The position numbers and the translations under genes are program-made. 64,000 nt of DNA from Chamaea fasciata (taxonomy: Eukaryota; Chordata; Aves; Passeriformes; Sylviidae). The stretch covers positions 372,001 through 436,000 of the forward strand of contig JARCOQ010000076.1 of NCBI GenBank assembly GCA_029207755.1. The letters run 5' to 3'. Below the pieces are notes generated by a model. The model worked only from the letters and a program-made list of their open reading frames with translations, searched no databases and was not told the origin of the DNA. Shown here in pieces: positions 33,700 to 47,113 of the stretch (within the stretch, counting starts at the first letter, position 1; the number at the start of each line of letters is the position of its first letter).

Positions 33700-34640
33700 G
33701 CCCGGCCCAGGGCAACCTCCCCGTCCCTCCCAGTCCCGCCCGGGGGCGCGGCCAAAACTCCCCGCAGCGAACGCGGCGGTCCCGGAGCGATCCTGGAGCC
33801 GATCCCGGAGCGATTCCGGGTCCGATCCCGGTCCCTGTTTCGGCCTCGGTCTCAGTCTCGGTCCCGGAGCGCTCCCGGTGCTGATTCCGGTCGCGGTGCC
33901 GATCTCGATCCCGGAGCGGTGCCAGTCTCGGTGCCAGTGCCGGTTCCAGTTTCAGTCCTGGTCTCAGTCTCGGTGTCGGAGCGGTGCCGGTGCCGTTTTT
34001 GGTCCCGGAGTGCTCCCAGTGCCAATCGCAGTCCTGGTCCCGGAGCGGTGCCAGTCTCGGTGCTGGTTCCGGTGCCGGTCTCGGTCTCCATCCCGGAGCG
34101 CTCCCGGTCTGGGTTCTGGCCGCAGTCCTGGAGCAGTCCTGGTGCCGGTGCCGGTTCCGAAGCGCTCCCGGCGCCGGTCCCAGTGTCGGTGTCAGTCTTG
34201 GTTCCGGTACCAGTTCTGGTGCCGGTTTCGGTGTCGGTCCCACAGTGCGGGTCCCGGAGCGGTGCCGGTCTCGGTTCCGGTCTCGGTCTCGGTGCCGGAG
34301 ATTTTACGGTCTTTTGGGTGATTTTAAGCCAAACCGGGCCCTTTTAGGACCGCGCGTTCCCTTGACCCCGCCCATTCCCCCTCAGAATTCCCGCCGTTTC
34401 CTGGACCCCGCCCCTTTCCCCTCCCAGTTCCCGCCCTTTCTCTGACCCCGCCTCGTTCCATTCGTTCCCCGCCCTGTCATTGGCCACGCCCCTTTTTCCC
34501 TTGGACCCCGCCCATCTGCTGGCGCGTTCCGTCCGGCGCATGCGCAGACGACCCAGAAGTGGCTCTCCCGGGCGCCGCCATCTTTGTTCCCGGTCCCCCG
34601 AGCCGGCTCCGGCGTGTCCGAGACCTGCGGTGGGGGAATG
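33700..34640 (+). promoter_or_regulatory. GC-rich promoter unit, copy 1
   Basis: The unit opens with 'gcgcggccaaaactccccg', runs through the CGGTCT-type hexamer tract (33776-34300), then 'ttttaggaccgcgcg', repeated 'ccccgccc' boxes and a CpG-rich end. It carries a perfect NRF1-type GCGCATGCGC at 34536-34545 and a YY1-type GCCGCCATCTT at 34574-34584, as expected of a housekeeping promoter. It leads into the RAB4B-like exon 1. Two further copies are at 36330-37500 and 39760-40743. Confidence 0.65.
33776..34300 (+). repeat. CGGTCT-type hexamer repeat, tract 1
   Basis: A degenerate 6-bp period (tcggtc, ccggtg, tcggtt) broken by recurring 'cccggagcgctcccgg'. Because the period is divisible by three, frames stay open on both strands and encode two-residue patterns such as R/S, V/P and E/T. 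These are not genes. Confidence 0.88.
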
Positions 34641-35533
34641 GGGGTCTATAAGGGATCTATAGGGGATCTCTAGGGGATCTATAGGGGTCTGAGAGGACCT
34701 GGAAGTCTCCTTAGAGGATTTGGTGGGGGATCTGCAGGAGATTTGGGGCGGTCTGTAGGGGCTTTGGGGCGGTCTGGGGATCCCTAAAGGGGGCTGGGCG
34801 GGTCTCGGGGCTCTATCGGGGTCTGGGGGCTCTGTAGAGGGTCCAGCGGGGTCCGTAAAGGGGCTCCGGGCGTCCCTAAATGGTGTCTGGGGGTCTGTGG
34901 GGGATTTGGGGGGTTTCTGTGGCGTTTTGGGGGGTTGGGGGGTCTGTAGGGGATCTCTAGGGGTCAGCGGGAGCCTGTAGCGGGTCCGGAGAGGTCTGGG
35001 GGTGTCTGTGGGTCCCTGTGGGGGATTTGGGGGGTCTGGGGGGGTCTGGAGGTCCCCAGGGGGGTCTGAGGGGATATGTAGGGGCTCGATAGAGGGTCCG
35101 GGGGCGCCTGGGGGACCCTATAGGGGATCTGGGGTTCTCTGCATGGGATGTGAGGGGGTCTGGGGGAGTCTTGGCATCTCCATAGTGGAGTTTTGGGGCC
35201 CATAAAGGAAATTTTTGTGAATTTTTGGCTCTGTACAGCTAATTCTTGGAAATTTGGGGTCCAAATTCGGCAATTTTGGGCGCTCTATTGGGATTTTTTT
35301 TTTTGAATTTTGGGGCCTCTGTTAGGAATTTTGGAGGAATTTTGGAGGAATTTTGGGTCCAAACGCAGGAACTTGTGGAATTTCGGGTCAAAGGGTGGGA
35401 ATTTTGGGTAATTTTGGGTCCTAACTTGGGAATTTGGGGAATTCTTTTTCCTAGATATCCTCTTCAAGTTCTCGGTGAGTGGCAGCACGGCACGGGCAAG
35501 TCCTGCCTGCTGCACAACTTCATTGAGAGCAAG
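34614..35533 (+). pseudogene. RAB4B-like relic, exons 1 and 2
   Basis: Exon 1 (34614-34629) reads GTG-TCC-GAG-ACC-TGC-G followed by a GT donor. This matches the Rab4 N-terminus (S-E-T-Y) but with the start ATG changed to GTG and Tyr to Cys. Exon 2 (35455-35533) follows a 'ctttttcctag' acceptor and starts in the correct phase: D-I-L-F-K-F, then the GTPase P-loop and GTGKSCLLHNFIESK. One base is missing inside the P-loop, so the two halves lie in different frames. The exon ends at AAGTGTAG, a damaged donor. No further Rab exons were found. Rab4 proteins control endosome recycling; this copy cannot make one. Rab4B is preferred over Rab4A because of the GS..GTGKS loop. Confidence 0.72.
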
Positions 35534-36100
35534 TGTAGGAATTTCTGTGAATTTTCAAGGATTTTGGCAGTTCTAGGGGGTCGTGGGATTTTTGGGAATT
35601 TTGGAGGGATTTTTTTTCATTTTGGGGGACGTCTTGTGTATTTTGAGGGGATTTTTGAGGTATTTTTAGGACTTTTGGGGTGGTGTTTTTGCATTTTTAG
35701 AGTGTTTTCTGTTGCTGTTTGCGGGCTTTGGGGAATATGTTGGGAATTTTGAGAAATCTGAGGAGTTGGGGGATTTTTAGATAATTTTGGAGAATTTTTG
35801 GGGAGTTTGGGGGGTTTTTAAAATATTTCTGGACATTTTTAGGATTTGGGTTTTTTGGTTTTTTTCTTTTATTTTCTGGGTGATTTTTGTTGGTGTTTAG
35901 GGAAATTTTTGGACTTTTTTGGGGATTTGGGAAATTCTGGGTAGTCTGGGAAATTTTGGGAATATTACTGGAATTTTTGCAGGCATTTTCTGGGTTTTTT
36001 TCTTTTTTGAGCTATTTTGAGGCTTTTTTCAGTTTGTTTTTTTCTATAGTTTTCCTTTTGTATGCAGTTTTGGGGGGATTTTTTTTTTAAAATTTTTTGG
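34630..36100. repeat. G-rich and G/T-rich low-complexity intron and flank
   Basis: 34640-35180 is a tandem 'ggggtctataggggatctct'-type G-rich repeat, plausible for G-quadruplexes. 35200-36100, apart from the RAB4B-like exon 2, is 'ggggaattttgg'-type G/T-rich sequence like that at 51.8-52.7 and 54.0-57.1 kb. Confidence 0.75.
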
Positions 36101-36329
36101 GAATTCTGTGTCTCCGGGCGCTCCCCCATCCTGCGGCATTTTGGGCAATTTTCTGTCACTCTTGGGTCATTTTTGGTCACGCTTTGGGTCATTTTCAGCC
36201 GTATTTTGTAATTTCAGTGGCATTTCTAGTCAGTTTGGGGTCATTTGGGGGCCATTTTGTGGCCATTTTCTGTCACTTTTCGGGCATTTTTGGTCTCTTC
36301 AGGGGCGTTTTTGGTGCCGTTCGAGCCAT

Positions 36330-37500
36330 TTTTTGCCGGTCTCAGTCCCGGTCTCCGGGCGGTGCCGGTCCCGGTGCCGGTCCCGGTGCCGGTCTTGGTC
36401 CCGGAGCGCTCCCGGCGCCAATCTCGTTCTCAGTCCCCGTCCCTGGGCGGTGCCAGTCTCGGGGCTGGTTCCGCTGCCGCTCTCGGTCCCGCTCTCGGTC
36501 CCAGTCCCGGAGATTTTAGGCGGGTTAAGGGTAATTTTGGGCCAAACTGGGCAGGTTTAGGGTGGATTTTCGGCCCCTTTGGATGATTTTAGGCCAAATC
36601 TGGTGGGTTTTAGGGTGGGCTTTAGGTACATTTCATTGATTTTAAGCCAAACCAGGTCTTTTCAGGGTTGATTTTACGCCCTTTTTAGGAGTTTTAAGGG
36701 GATTTTTTGTGGATTTAAACCAGTCTGGGCAATCCACATTTTATGTGGATTTAAACCAGTCTGGGCAATTTTAGACGACATTGGTTGGTTTTAGACCCCT
36801 TTAGATGATTTTATCCCCAACGGGCTGATTTTAGACCGAACCCTGTGGCTATAGGGTGGCTTTTAGTGCCCTTTGGGTGATTTTAGGCCACTTTGTGGGG
36901 ATTGCAGGCCTCTTAGGGTGATTTGAGGCCAAACCTGATCCGTGTGAGGGTGGATTTTAGGCCCTTTTGGAGAAATTTAGGCGCATTTTGGTGATTTTAA
37001 GCGAACCCGGGCGGTTTTAGGACCGCGCGTCGCCTTCGCCCCGACTCTTTCCCCTCACGATTCCCGCCCTGTCCCTGACCCCGCCCCTTTCCCGTCCCAG
37101 TTCCCGCCCTTTCCTTGGCCCCGCCCTCCCAGGCCGGGCCCGGGCCCGGGGGAGGAGGAGGAGGGAGGGAGGAAGAGGCGCAGCGGCGGCAGGAGCGGGA
37201 GGAGAAGACGAGCGGAGGGAGCGGCGGCTCCAGCGCTCCCTGAACTGGCGGCACCGCCGGGATCATCGCCCCCCATCCCGCAGGTGCCCGGGGAGGGGGA
37301 GCTCGCCCCAAATATCCCGGGGGGTCCCTGGGTTTGGGGTTTGTTGGGGGGATGTTTGGAGCTCGCGGGGCTCCAAAGCCGAGCAGCAGATGCCCCTCGG
37401 GGGGACATCGGGCGCTCCCCGGGAGGTGTTTTTGGGGTGTCCCGGTGTCGGCAGAGCCCCGGCGGTGGCGGGGGAACACCGGGTTTGGGGAGCCCGGGAG
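36330..37500 (+). promoter_or_regulatory. GC-rich promoter unit, copy 2, with zinc-finger gene exon 1
   Basis: A short hexamer tract (36333-36515) is followed by a ~55-bp G/T-rich repeat (36520-37020, 'ttttaggccaaac' units). Then come 'ttttaggaccgcgcg', repeated 'ccccgccc' boxes and a GC-rich exon 1 ending 'catcccgcag|gtgcccgggg' near 37283. 37085-37460 is nearly identical to 40325-40700. It is the promoter and untranslated first exon of the zinc-finger gene that follows. Confidence 0.6.
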
Positions 37501-37809
37501 AGCCGCCGCTTCCCTGAGCGGGAGCCCAGAGAGAGGAGAGCCCAGAACCGCAAAGCGGGGACCCTGAGAGGGGGGGGACCCCTGGGATTGCCGGGACCCC
37601 GTTAGGGGCTGGAGGGGCGGGATGGCTGGGAAGGGGGTTCGGGAGTCGCGGTGCTGGAAGTGGCTGCTCCCGGTGTAAGCCCAGTCACTCCCAGTATCCG
37701 TAGGTGGGGAGACAGGAGAGGGGGGAGCTTTAAGGGTTCCTGGGACTCGCCGCAGCCCAGGGAGGGCAGGCACCGAGCAGACGGGGGATCTCCTTCCCCT
37801 TCCCTGTGA

Positions 37810-39437
<1,628 letters not shown>

Positions 39438-39759
39438 TTATTTTCTCTTCTCCCTCTCTTTGTACTGCAAAAGCCAAGAGAGATTGTAGCCCTGCTTTCG
39501 TGCCTGAGATCTTTTGGTTTTGTGAAATTCTTTTCTCGGGGAATTTTCTGTAAACAAGAGGAGTGTTTTTCTAAAAACTGTAGCATTGTTTTTCATTCCT
39601 TTTCCTAGGAGAGACTTCTTCTTGATGTCCCTCTGGTCTGACTAGTGTGATTGATGAGGTTTGTCTTTTTGTCACCAATCAGATTGGTCTGTGTAAAATA
39701 CTAAGGGAGACACATTCGAAAAACTAAAGGAGTCATTTTCAGCCTTGGGAAGCTCCGAA
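39438..39759 (+). other. 3' flank of the zinc-finger gene
   Basis: AT-rich sequence without a recognisable gene. It probably includes the 3' UTR. No clear AATAAA was assigned. Confidence 0.4.
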
Positions 39760-40743
39760 TCTCCCAGCTCGGTCCCGCCCAGTCCCGCCCGGAGGCGCGG
39801 CCAAAACTCCCCGGAGCGAGCGCTGCGATCCCGGAGCGATTCCGGGTCCGATCCCCGTCCCGGTTTCGGGCTCGGTCTCACTCTCGGTCTCGGATCAGCG
39901 CCAGTGTCGGTGCTGGTTCCGGTGCCGGTCTCGGTCTGTCCCGGTGCGCTGCCGGTCTCGGTTCTGGCCGCGGTCCTGGAGCCTTCCCGGGGCCGGTTCC
40001 GAAGCGCTCCCGGTGCCGGTCGCAGTGTCGGTCGTGGTCTCAGTCTTGGTCCCGGTACCAGTTCTGGTGTTGATTTTAGTCTCGGTCTCGGTCTCGATGT
40101 CGGTCCCAGTGCCGGTGCCTGTGCGGGGCCGGTCTCAGTTGCGGTGACGGTCTCAGCCTTGGTGTTGCTGCGGGTTCCGGTGCTGATCTTGTCTCGGTCC
40201 TGGTCCCGTTCCCGGAGATTTTTGGCCCATTTGGATGATTTGAAGCTAAACCTGGTGGATTTTCGGCACAATTGGCGATTTTAGGCGAAACCGGGCGGTT
40301 TTAGGACCGCGCGTTTCCTTGACCCCGCCCCTTTCCCGTCCCAGTTCCCGCCCTTTCCTTGGCCCCGCCCTCCCAGGCCGGGCCCGGGCCCGGGGGAGGA
40401 GGAGGAGGGAGGGAGGAAGAGGCGCAGCGGCGGCAGGAGCGGGAGGAGAAGACGAGCGGAGGGAGCGGCGGCTCCAGCGCTCCCTGAACTGGCGGCACCG
40501 CCGGGATCATCGCCCCCATCCCGCAGGGGGCGGGGAGGGGGAGCTCGCCCCAAATATCCCGGGGGGTCCCTGGGTTTGGGGTTTGTTGGGGGGATGTTTG
40601 GAGCTCGCGGGGCTCCAAAGCCGAGCAGCAGATGCCCCTCGGGGGGACATCGGGGGCTCCCCGGGAGGTGTTTTTGGGGTGTCCCGGTGCCGGCAGTGGC
40701 TGCTCCCAGTATGAGCCCGGTCAGTCCCAGTATGAGCCCAGTC
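39760..40743 (+). promoter_or_regulatory. GC-rich promoter unit, copy 3
   Basis: 'gcgcggccaaaactccccgg' is followed by a hexamer tract (39828-40218), 'ttttaggaccgcgcg' and the exon-1-like GC-rich block. 40325-40700 is almost identical to 37085-37460 (offset 3240). Homology with the zinc-finger gene resumes at 41308-41440 after an LTR insertion (compare 37680-37790), but no zinc-finger exon follows, so this is an orphan duplicate. Confidence 0.65.
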
Positions 40744-41307
40744 TGTGAAAAACAAGGTTCACTTTCTATGTAAATTTTCAGAAACAGGTTTAATAGAAAA
40801 TGAGTCAGTTAGGAGATAAAAAAAAAAGCTAACTACGTTTGGCCGGTTGACTTGGCATTTAGCCTAGTCCACACTGCTGTATCAGAGTCATTCTTTAAAT
40901 ACCATTTCCATTGTATCAACCTGTTGAATGTTCATATTTTTCCATAAACTAGTTTCCATATTCCGGGAACTGTTTTGCATGGTCCCTCCTTGGGTCCGCT
41001 ATTTTAGGGCATGCGTGTTTCTTGGCTGTGTCTTCATTATCACCTCCAGCTTGGGCCTTGGTCCATACTTTCTTCAGATGGTAGATGCTGATAGTTGGTA
41101 TCTCAATAGCAGAGTCTCCTTTACATGTTCACTAGATGTTATCCCGACCAAACAGACAGTTTAAGCATACTATATCATCTAGTACCTCTATGCCTAATTT
41201 TCTTTACTAATAGCAGAACTAAAAAAAACTTATATCATTACACAGTATTCTTAACCATATAGAACACATCTTGCAAAAAGCCAAGTTTATAATATGCATT
41301 TATAACA
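40744..41307 (-). mobile_element. ERVK-like solo LTR inside promoter unit 3
   Basis: On the minus strand the element runs TGTTATAAATGC to TTTTTCACA, 564 bp, with ATTAAA near its 3' end. Flanks are ccagtc (40738-40743) and ccggtc (41308-41313), a 6-bp duplication with one mismatch. A longer near-repeat of 'cagtcccagtatgagccca' flanks both sides. The sequence before and after is continuous in copy 2 of the unit, proving an insertion. Confidence 0.72.
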
Positions 41308-41440
41308 CCGGTCAGTCCCAGTATGAGCCCAGTGACTCCCAGTACCCGTAAGTGGGGAGACAGAAGAGGGGGGAGCTTTTTGGGTTCTTGGGACTCCCAG
41401 CAGCCCGGGGAGGGTGGGGACTGAATAGATGAGGGACCCC

Positions 41441-43249
41441 AATAAAAGTGTGACCCCCCCAACAGCTGGGACAGGGGGGAACCAATTTGGGCCTTGGAGC
41501 TGCAGGTGGACACAGGCAGCTGCTTCTGCTCCCTCTGTGTCCCCGTGTTCAGCAGTGCTGCTCCATCAGTCTGTGCCCAGCAACGGGGAAAAGCCTCAGC
41601 CCTGCAGGGCCAGCGGGAAGGGAGCTGCTCCATACAGGAACAGGGAACAAAGGAAACACATTCTTTAGGATGTGTTTTCTGTTAAAAAAAAAAAAAAAGA
41701 AAAAGAAAAAAAAAAAAGAAAAGAGAAAACCGGAAAAATTACAAAAGATAAAAACTGCCCAAAAACCGTGTAGTTAAAAGTCTTCCATAAGTGTGGATTA
41801 AAAAGGTGTAAGTGATGTTTTGAAATGAGAACTCAGTTGCTTTGTAAATGTGCTCGTGGCAAGGATTCATCAGCTGCATTCTTTTGCAGATTTTGGAATT
41901 ATTTTCTAATATGAAGTAAATTTAAACTTAAAGCAATAGGAAATTGAAAGATGGATTGTGTACGACTGCATCTTGAGTGTAAAAATTTGGCAGTTTGAAA
42001 CTTGGAGCAAAAGTGTTGCAAATGAAAGTTTTAAATCCCATTGGATTGTGTGACAGCAGTTTTTCCTATACTATGTGTAGCAGCCCAAGAATTTCATCAG
42101 TGGGGTGGTGGGTGCTTTTAGCTTTGTCCTGTGCCACTCTGGGATGTCATGAAACAGGACTTCACCTGCCACCAGCCCGCGTTTCCCTCTGCCACCCCAG
42201 CTCCGTGGACCTTGTGTCCCCCAAAGCAGACACAAAGTTTTCCTGCTGCTCTCCCTTTGCACAAATCCACAGAGAGCTGGGATTGTTCCAAGTCTTGTCT
42301 CTCCATTGTGCCATATTCCTAAAGAACCAGCAGCCCATCCCGATGAATACAGCGAGTTACACTGACGGTTGTCAGCTCCATTTCCTGCCTAGAAATCCTG
42401 AAACTGCTTCTAAATGCTGCTCTCCTCAGCTCTTAGACACCTACTCACACAAAGCTGGGAAAAAATCCCCTGGCTTCCGGCTTACAGGTGAGCCAAAGTT
42501 AGAGCTCTGTGGAAAATCTCTATCCATCCCTATCCTTTTAATACATCTGTATGTGAGGTGTGCATGGATGTGTCTTGTATAGAAAGGAAGGAGTGCACAA
42601 GCACCGTGCCTGACACTTTCCCTCTCTGTGTTCATTCCATACCCATGGGTACAAAGACATTATGGAAACCCTGGCGCAGACAGAGCCTTCTGTGCATGGA
42701 TACAGAGACATCCAAGAGCCCCTTGGTCATCCTGCTGGAAGGACGACAAAAAGGGAGTGGGAACTCAGCAGTGAGGAGAGCTGAGGGCTGGAGAGCAGCT
42801 CTGAATGACACTAAAATGTCTCTGGGCCTCTGAGACATTGCTACTCTTCAGCCAGCGACAGTCCCTAAGCCTGGGACTCAGTCTTCCTCATGCTGAGGGG
42901 CACCAAGGAAGGCAACAGTGTGATGGAGACTGGCATGGGCTGGGAACTCACTGGGGAAAAATAGAGAGCATTGTGAAGGAAAAGGCAGGTGGAGGACAGA
43001 ACTGTTCAGAGAAGAGCTGAGCTACAGCTTGAGCAAGCTTAAAAATGTCATTTGGGGCCATCCCAGATTGATTTCATTTCAGAAGGTATTGAAGAAGTTT
43101 ATTTTTTGGGCGGTATCATGTTTTCTCTTGGAGATGTACACTCTGCAAACTTGAGCCGCATTGCCAAAATGCTCAAGGCAAGTCTCTGCTGCAGGGCACA
43201 CCGTTTCTTCTTTGGCTGATTCCGGCCCGGTGCTGAGCCCAGCAGAGCC
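41441..43249. other. No gene recognised
   Basis: 41681-41735 is an A-rich tract (runs of A broken by single G). The rest is mixed sequence. A 195-codon frame at 41995-42582 has no recognisable domain and I do not call it. There are no clear repeats. Confidence 0.45.
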
Positions 43250-44480
43250 CTGGCAGAGCCCAGAGCAGCCTCAGCACCCGCAGAGCCCGGCTGCAAGGAC
43301 AGAAACCAGAAACCGCCCGTCAGCTGAAGGCTCCTGTGCCCTTGTCCCAGCCGCCCGCGGTGCCCAGGCCACGCTGGCCGTGCTCAGGGCTGGGCCCAAA
43401 GCTGCCCATCACTGCTGGCAGGACGTGTGCCCAGCCTGCAGCCAGCCACGGCGCATCCAGCCCTCAGCAGCTGCCCAGAGCAAGATGCTCCTGTGCTGGC
43501 TGCCATCTCCCAAAAGCTCTTACCCCACCCGTGCCAAGAAGACGGGGACCCACCTCACGCCATCCGCCGCGGGAAGAAAAGCTGCTCCCAAACCACGTCC
43601 TCAGCCTTCTCCAAGGGCGCGGCCCATCCACGCCACAGCTGGTCCCAAGCACTTCCCAATCCAAACTGGACACCACCTAGAACACTTCCTTTAGAAAAAC
43701 AAACAACCAATTAACAGACAATAAGGGGAAACAAGGGAAAAGGTAAAAGATGTGATCTCTGTCAGGGGCTTGAGGAAGGGCCAATTCTGACATGCTTGGG
43801 AAAAACCCACCCACCAGTGAGGGAAGCCCATGCTTTCACTCTTCCCCCCTGCACTGCCCCCCAAAATAATGGTGATCCCAAAGCAAACAAGGGCAGTGGA
43901 GCAGCCCAAGCCCTTCCTTGCCTGCCAAGCAAAGCAGCCCATGGACAGGCTCTGGAGTCCCACCTCTGCTCCCACCTTGGGGGTTTGTTTGTGTCGGGCT
44001 GGCTGCCCCAGCCCCAGCCCAGGGCACGGTGGGTGGTGGGGGCTGTTGGCAGGGCCAGGAGCCAACTCCCATTTTGTAACCACCCCAGCCTGTGCCCCCA
44101 GCCCTGCCAAAAAGCAGCTTGGCAGCCCACTGAACAATCAGTTGGACCTGCCCCAGCAAAGGGAGGAACCTGTGGTTCCTGGACAGGCCGTGCAATGCCC
44201 AAATCTGGGAGCATCCCCCTGTTCGTGGACTCATCTGCAAATTGGCTGTGGAGCCTGGCTTTGAAGAAGGTGCCAGAATTGAAGTCAATCATCTTCACCT
44301 TTGTGGTGGCAAGGTCCCAGAAGAGGTTTTCATCCTTGATGTTGTCCTCGCTGTCTCCAGCAGCAGCAGCCGCACCTTGTCCAGCTTCTCCAGGGGCTCC
44401 TTCTCGTTCCCTGGGAGTGAGACCAGGCTCTCAGGGCTCTGCCCAGGGCCCCAGCTGTCAGTGAACCAGGACAAGCAAAA
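43250..44480 (-). pseudogene. PIM-like kinase pseudogene fragment
   Basis: Homologous to parts of the PIM1-like gene next to it. 43270-43700 resembles that gene's last intron (44790-44945), 43750-44230 resembles its third intron (45390-45720), and 44235-44480 is a decayed exon 3. The exon 3 remnant keeps KDENLFWDLA and a MIDFNSG block, where an active kinase has DFG, so the magnesium-binding motif is lost. Its donor site has changed from GT to AT (the exon ends TTTGCAG followed by ATGAGTC). The N-lobe and final exons are missing. Confidence 0.7.
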
Positions 44481-44684
44481 CCAGCCTGGATGGCAGCCAC
44501 CAGTCTGGGCAGAGCAGCTCGGCTCCAGCACGAGGGCTGCCTGTGCCCATCCCATGAGCCCTGCGCAGTGACACAGGCAGGACAAAAAGTCTGGCTTGCT
44601 CTGCTTCTGATCACCAAGGCATGTGTGCAGCTGGAACTTACCAGGGCCCTGCATCAAAGTGTGCCTGTGGCTCTCTCCCTTCTT

Positions 44685-47113
44685 CTATGGCAGATGAGTA
44701 TCCTGCATCCAAGGATCACAGAACAGGTCTTCTAATGAGGGCCTGTCCAAGGAGTGCACTGATAAACACCACCTGATGAGATCTTGGCAATCTGGGGAGA
44801 GAAACCAGAAGCCGCCAGTCAGTTGGAGAAAGCTCCTGTCCCACTATTCCCATGCCCAGGCCATGCTGCATGTGCTCAGAGCTGGGCCTAAACTTTCCCA
44901 CCAATTCCCTGTTTTGGAGGAGATCAGGAGAGCAGGACATGTGCCACCTCCTCAGCAGCTGCCAAAGCAGGATGCTCACAAGCCAACTGCTGTTTCCCAG
45001 CACTGGTATTCCCCCTGTGCCCAGAGATGAGCATCCACCTTGAGAGAGCCGTTGTGGCAGGGAGAGCTGATGGTCCCAGCTGATCTTCTGACCCCTCCTG
45101 AAAGGGTGTCCTCCACAGACCATCTGGTGCAGCAGGATGCCTAGGGACCAGATGGTAGCTGGCTCGCCATAGTACCAGCCACAGTGGGTCCATTCCGGGG
45201 GGCTGTAGGATGGTGTTCCTATGGAATACAGATGGAGTTCATCAGGGCGATGCTGCTGCTCCCAGAGCCTGGCCCCAGCATCCCTGGGCATGCGGGGGCT
45301 GCACCAGTGGCACGTGGGGTGACCTGCTGCTCTCTCACCAGCACCAGTGACTTGTTTACAAACTCAGGGTTGGAAAAAAAGCTACTAGTGTCAGAAGGGG
45401 GCAGCGGAAGCCGTGGCAAGGCCTGGCCATGACATCCAAAGGAAAAACCCACTCGGCGCCAGGGAAAAACCATGCCCTCATCCTCCCTGCCTGCATTGCC
45501 CCAAAAAACATTATGAAGCCAGGGCAAATAAGGCAGGCAGAGCAGCCCAAGCCCATTCTTGCCTGCACACCAAACTGGCTGCTGCACTGCTTCTAGCCCC
45601 CGCTTCTCTGCTACTCTCACCCACAGGTGTTTTTGTCGAGCTGCCTGCCCCAACCCCAGCGCCAGTCCTGGGCAGAGTGGCTGGCAAAGGCTGCCAGCAG
45701 GGCTGGAAGCTGGCCCCCCACACACCCCTGCTCAAAAGCCACCTGGCTGAAGACTCAGTGCCGTGTCTGGCAGCAAAAGGGAGAGTCCCTGCTGCCACAC
45801 CCAGGCTGGGCCATGAGATGCTGGGACCGGGAGCACAGTCCTGCGTGGGCTCACCTGCAAATTGAGTGTATGCTGTCTTTTGCAGGTAGGTGCCACAGCC
45901 AAAGTCAATCAATTTGGCCTGCCCGGTAGCCAGGTCAACCAAGATGTTCTGGGGTTTGATGTCCCTGTGCAGGACCCCGCAGCTGGTGCAGTGCCGCACA
46001 GCTTCCAGGACCTGGCGGAACAGCTCCCGCGCCACCTCCTCGGACAGGAACCTCCGTGCCCGAATGAAATGCTGGAGGTCCTGACACCGCTCCGGGCGCT
46101 CCAGCACCATCACGATGTTGTTGGAGAGCTCCACCCACTCCAGCAGCTGGACCACACCAGGGAAGCCAGTGGAGACCCTGTCCAGCAGCACGATCTCCAG
46201 CGGTGCGCTGGTGCCGTTGGGCTGTGGGAGGACCACGATGCCGTCAGTGGGGCTGAGGCCCTGCCAGGGGTGGGGAAGCGCTCACCCTGCCCGGGATGTT
46301 CTGCACCCTCCAGTGGCCGCACGCCCGCTCTCCCTTGAGGCGTCCTGGCGGATTCCACCCTGCCGGGCCTCGGCTCGTCCCCGCCCGGCACGCCCCGGCT
46401 TCTCCCGCTGGCCCCCGCTCACTCACCAGCTCTCCCCAGTGCCGGACGCGGTTCCGTGGCACCCTTTTGATGGCCACCTGCAAGGCAAGGGGAGCAGCGG
46501 GCTGAGCTCACCGCCCGCCCTGCCCAGCCCCATCCTCTTCCTCCTCCTCCGCCCTTCTCCTCCTCCTCCTGCGCCCGCCGCTCACCGGGGCGCCATCCGA
46601 AAGCCGCGTCGCCGCGAAGACAGTTCCGAAGCCGCCGCGCCCCAGCAGCGAACCCAGCCGGTACTGCTCCTGGAGGCCCCGCTGCGCCTTCCCTGCCGGA
46701 GAGACGCGGCTGTCAGCGCTCGGCCTGGGGCCAGGAACGGCCCCTGAGCGCCCCTCAACCACCCCAGGCCGGGCATCCCCAGGCGTTCGCTCCTGGGAAG
46801 GCGACACTGGCGGCTCGGGGCCGGCGGCCGCGCTGGCCAGCGGCGGAGCTCGGGCCGGGGAAGGCGCAGCGCAGGCGGCGGGAGCGGCCGCGCCGCGTGT
46901 GTCCGCGGGGCCCGGGAGGGGCCGGGGCCGGGCTCGGAACAGGCGGAGGCAAAGCGCGGCGATACTGTCCCTGGCCCAGGCACCGATCCCCGCCCAGCAC
47001 CGCCATCGCCAGGACAGCCAGAGGCGGGCGGAGGCGAGAGCGCGGTGGGAGGCCCGGGGGCGGGGGCGGGGACGGGGCAGCCCCGCCCGGGGCCGGGGGC
47101 GGGCCGGGGGCAT
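44685..47113 (-). CDS. PIM1-like serine/threonine kinase, five exons
   Basis: Exons on the minus strand: 47113-46586, 46477-46427, 46221-45855, 45218-45039 and 44791-44685 (stop TAG). All introns after exon 1 have GT-AG ends and phases match, so exons 2-5 encode 235 codons without a break. Motifs in order: glycine loop GRGGFGTVF and SDGAP in exon 1, [10 protein letters not shown] with the catalytic Lys (exon 2), HRDIKPQNI and LIDFGCG (exon 3), SPPEW and WSLGILL (exon 4), and the C-lobe end DPWMQD (exon 5). PIM kinases are constitutively active and promote survival and growth. The proline-, arginine- and alanine-rich N-terminus is typical of bird PIM1-like models; the ATG at 47113 is uncertain, and a possible acceptor at 46693-46694 could make exon 1 shorter. 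Confidence 0.88.

Noticed and set aside
33776..34347. Long frames on both strands rich in R/S, V/P or E/T
   Set aside because: Products of a 6-bp repeat, whose period keeps all frames open; no domain and no start context.
41995..42582. 195-codon plus-strand frame
   Set aside because: No recognisable domain, no splice or promoter context and no repeat or homologous copy to test it.
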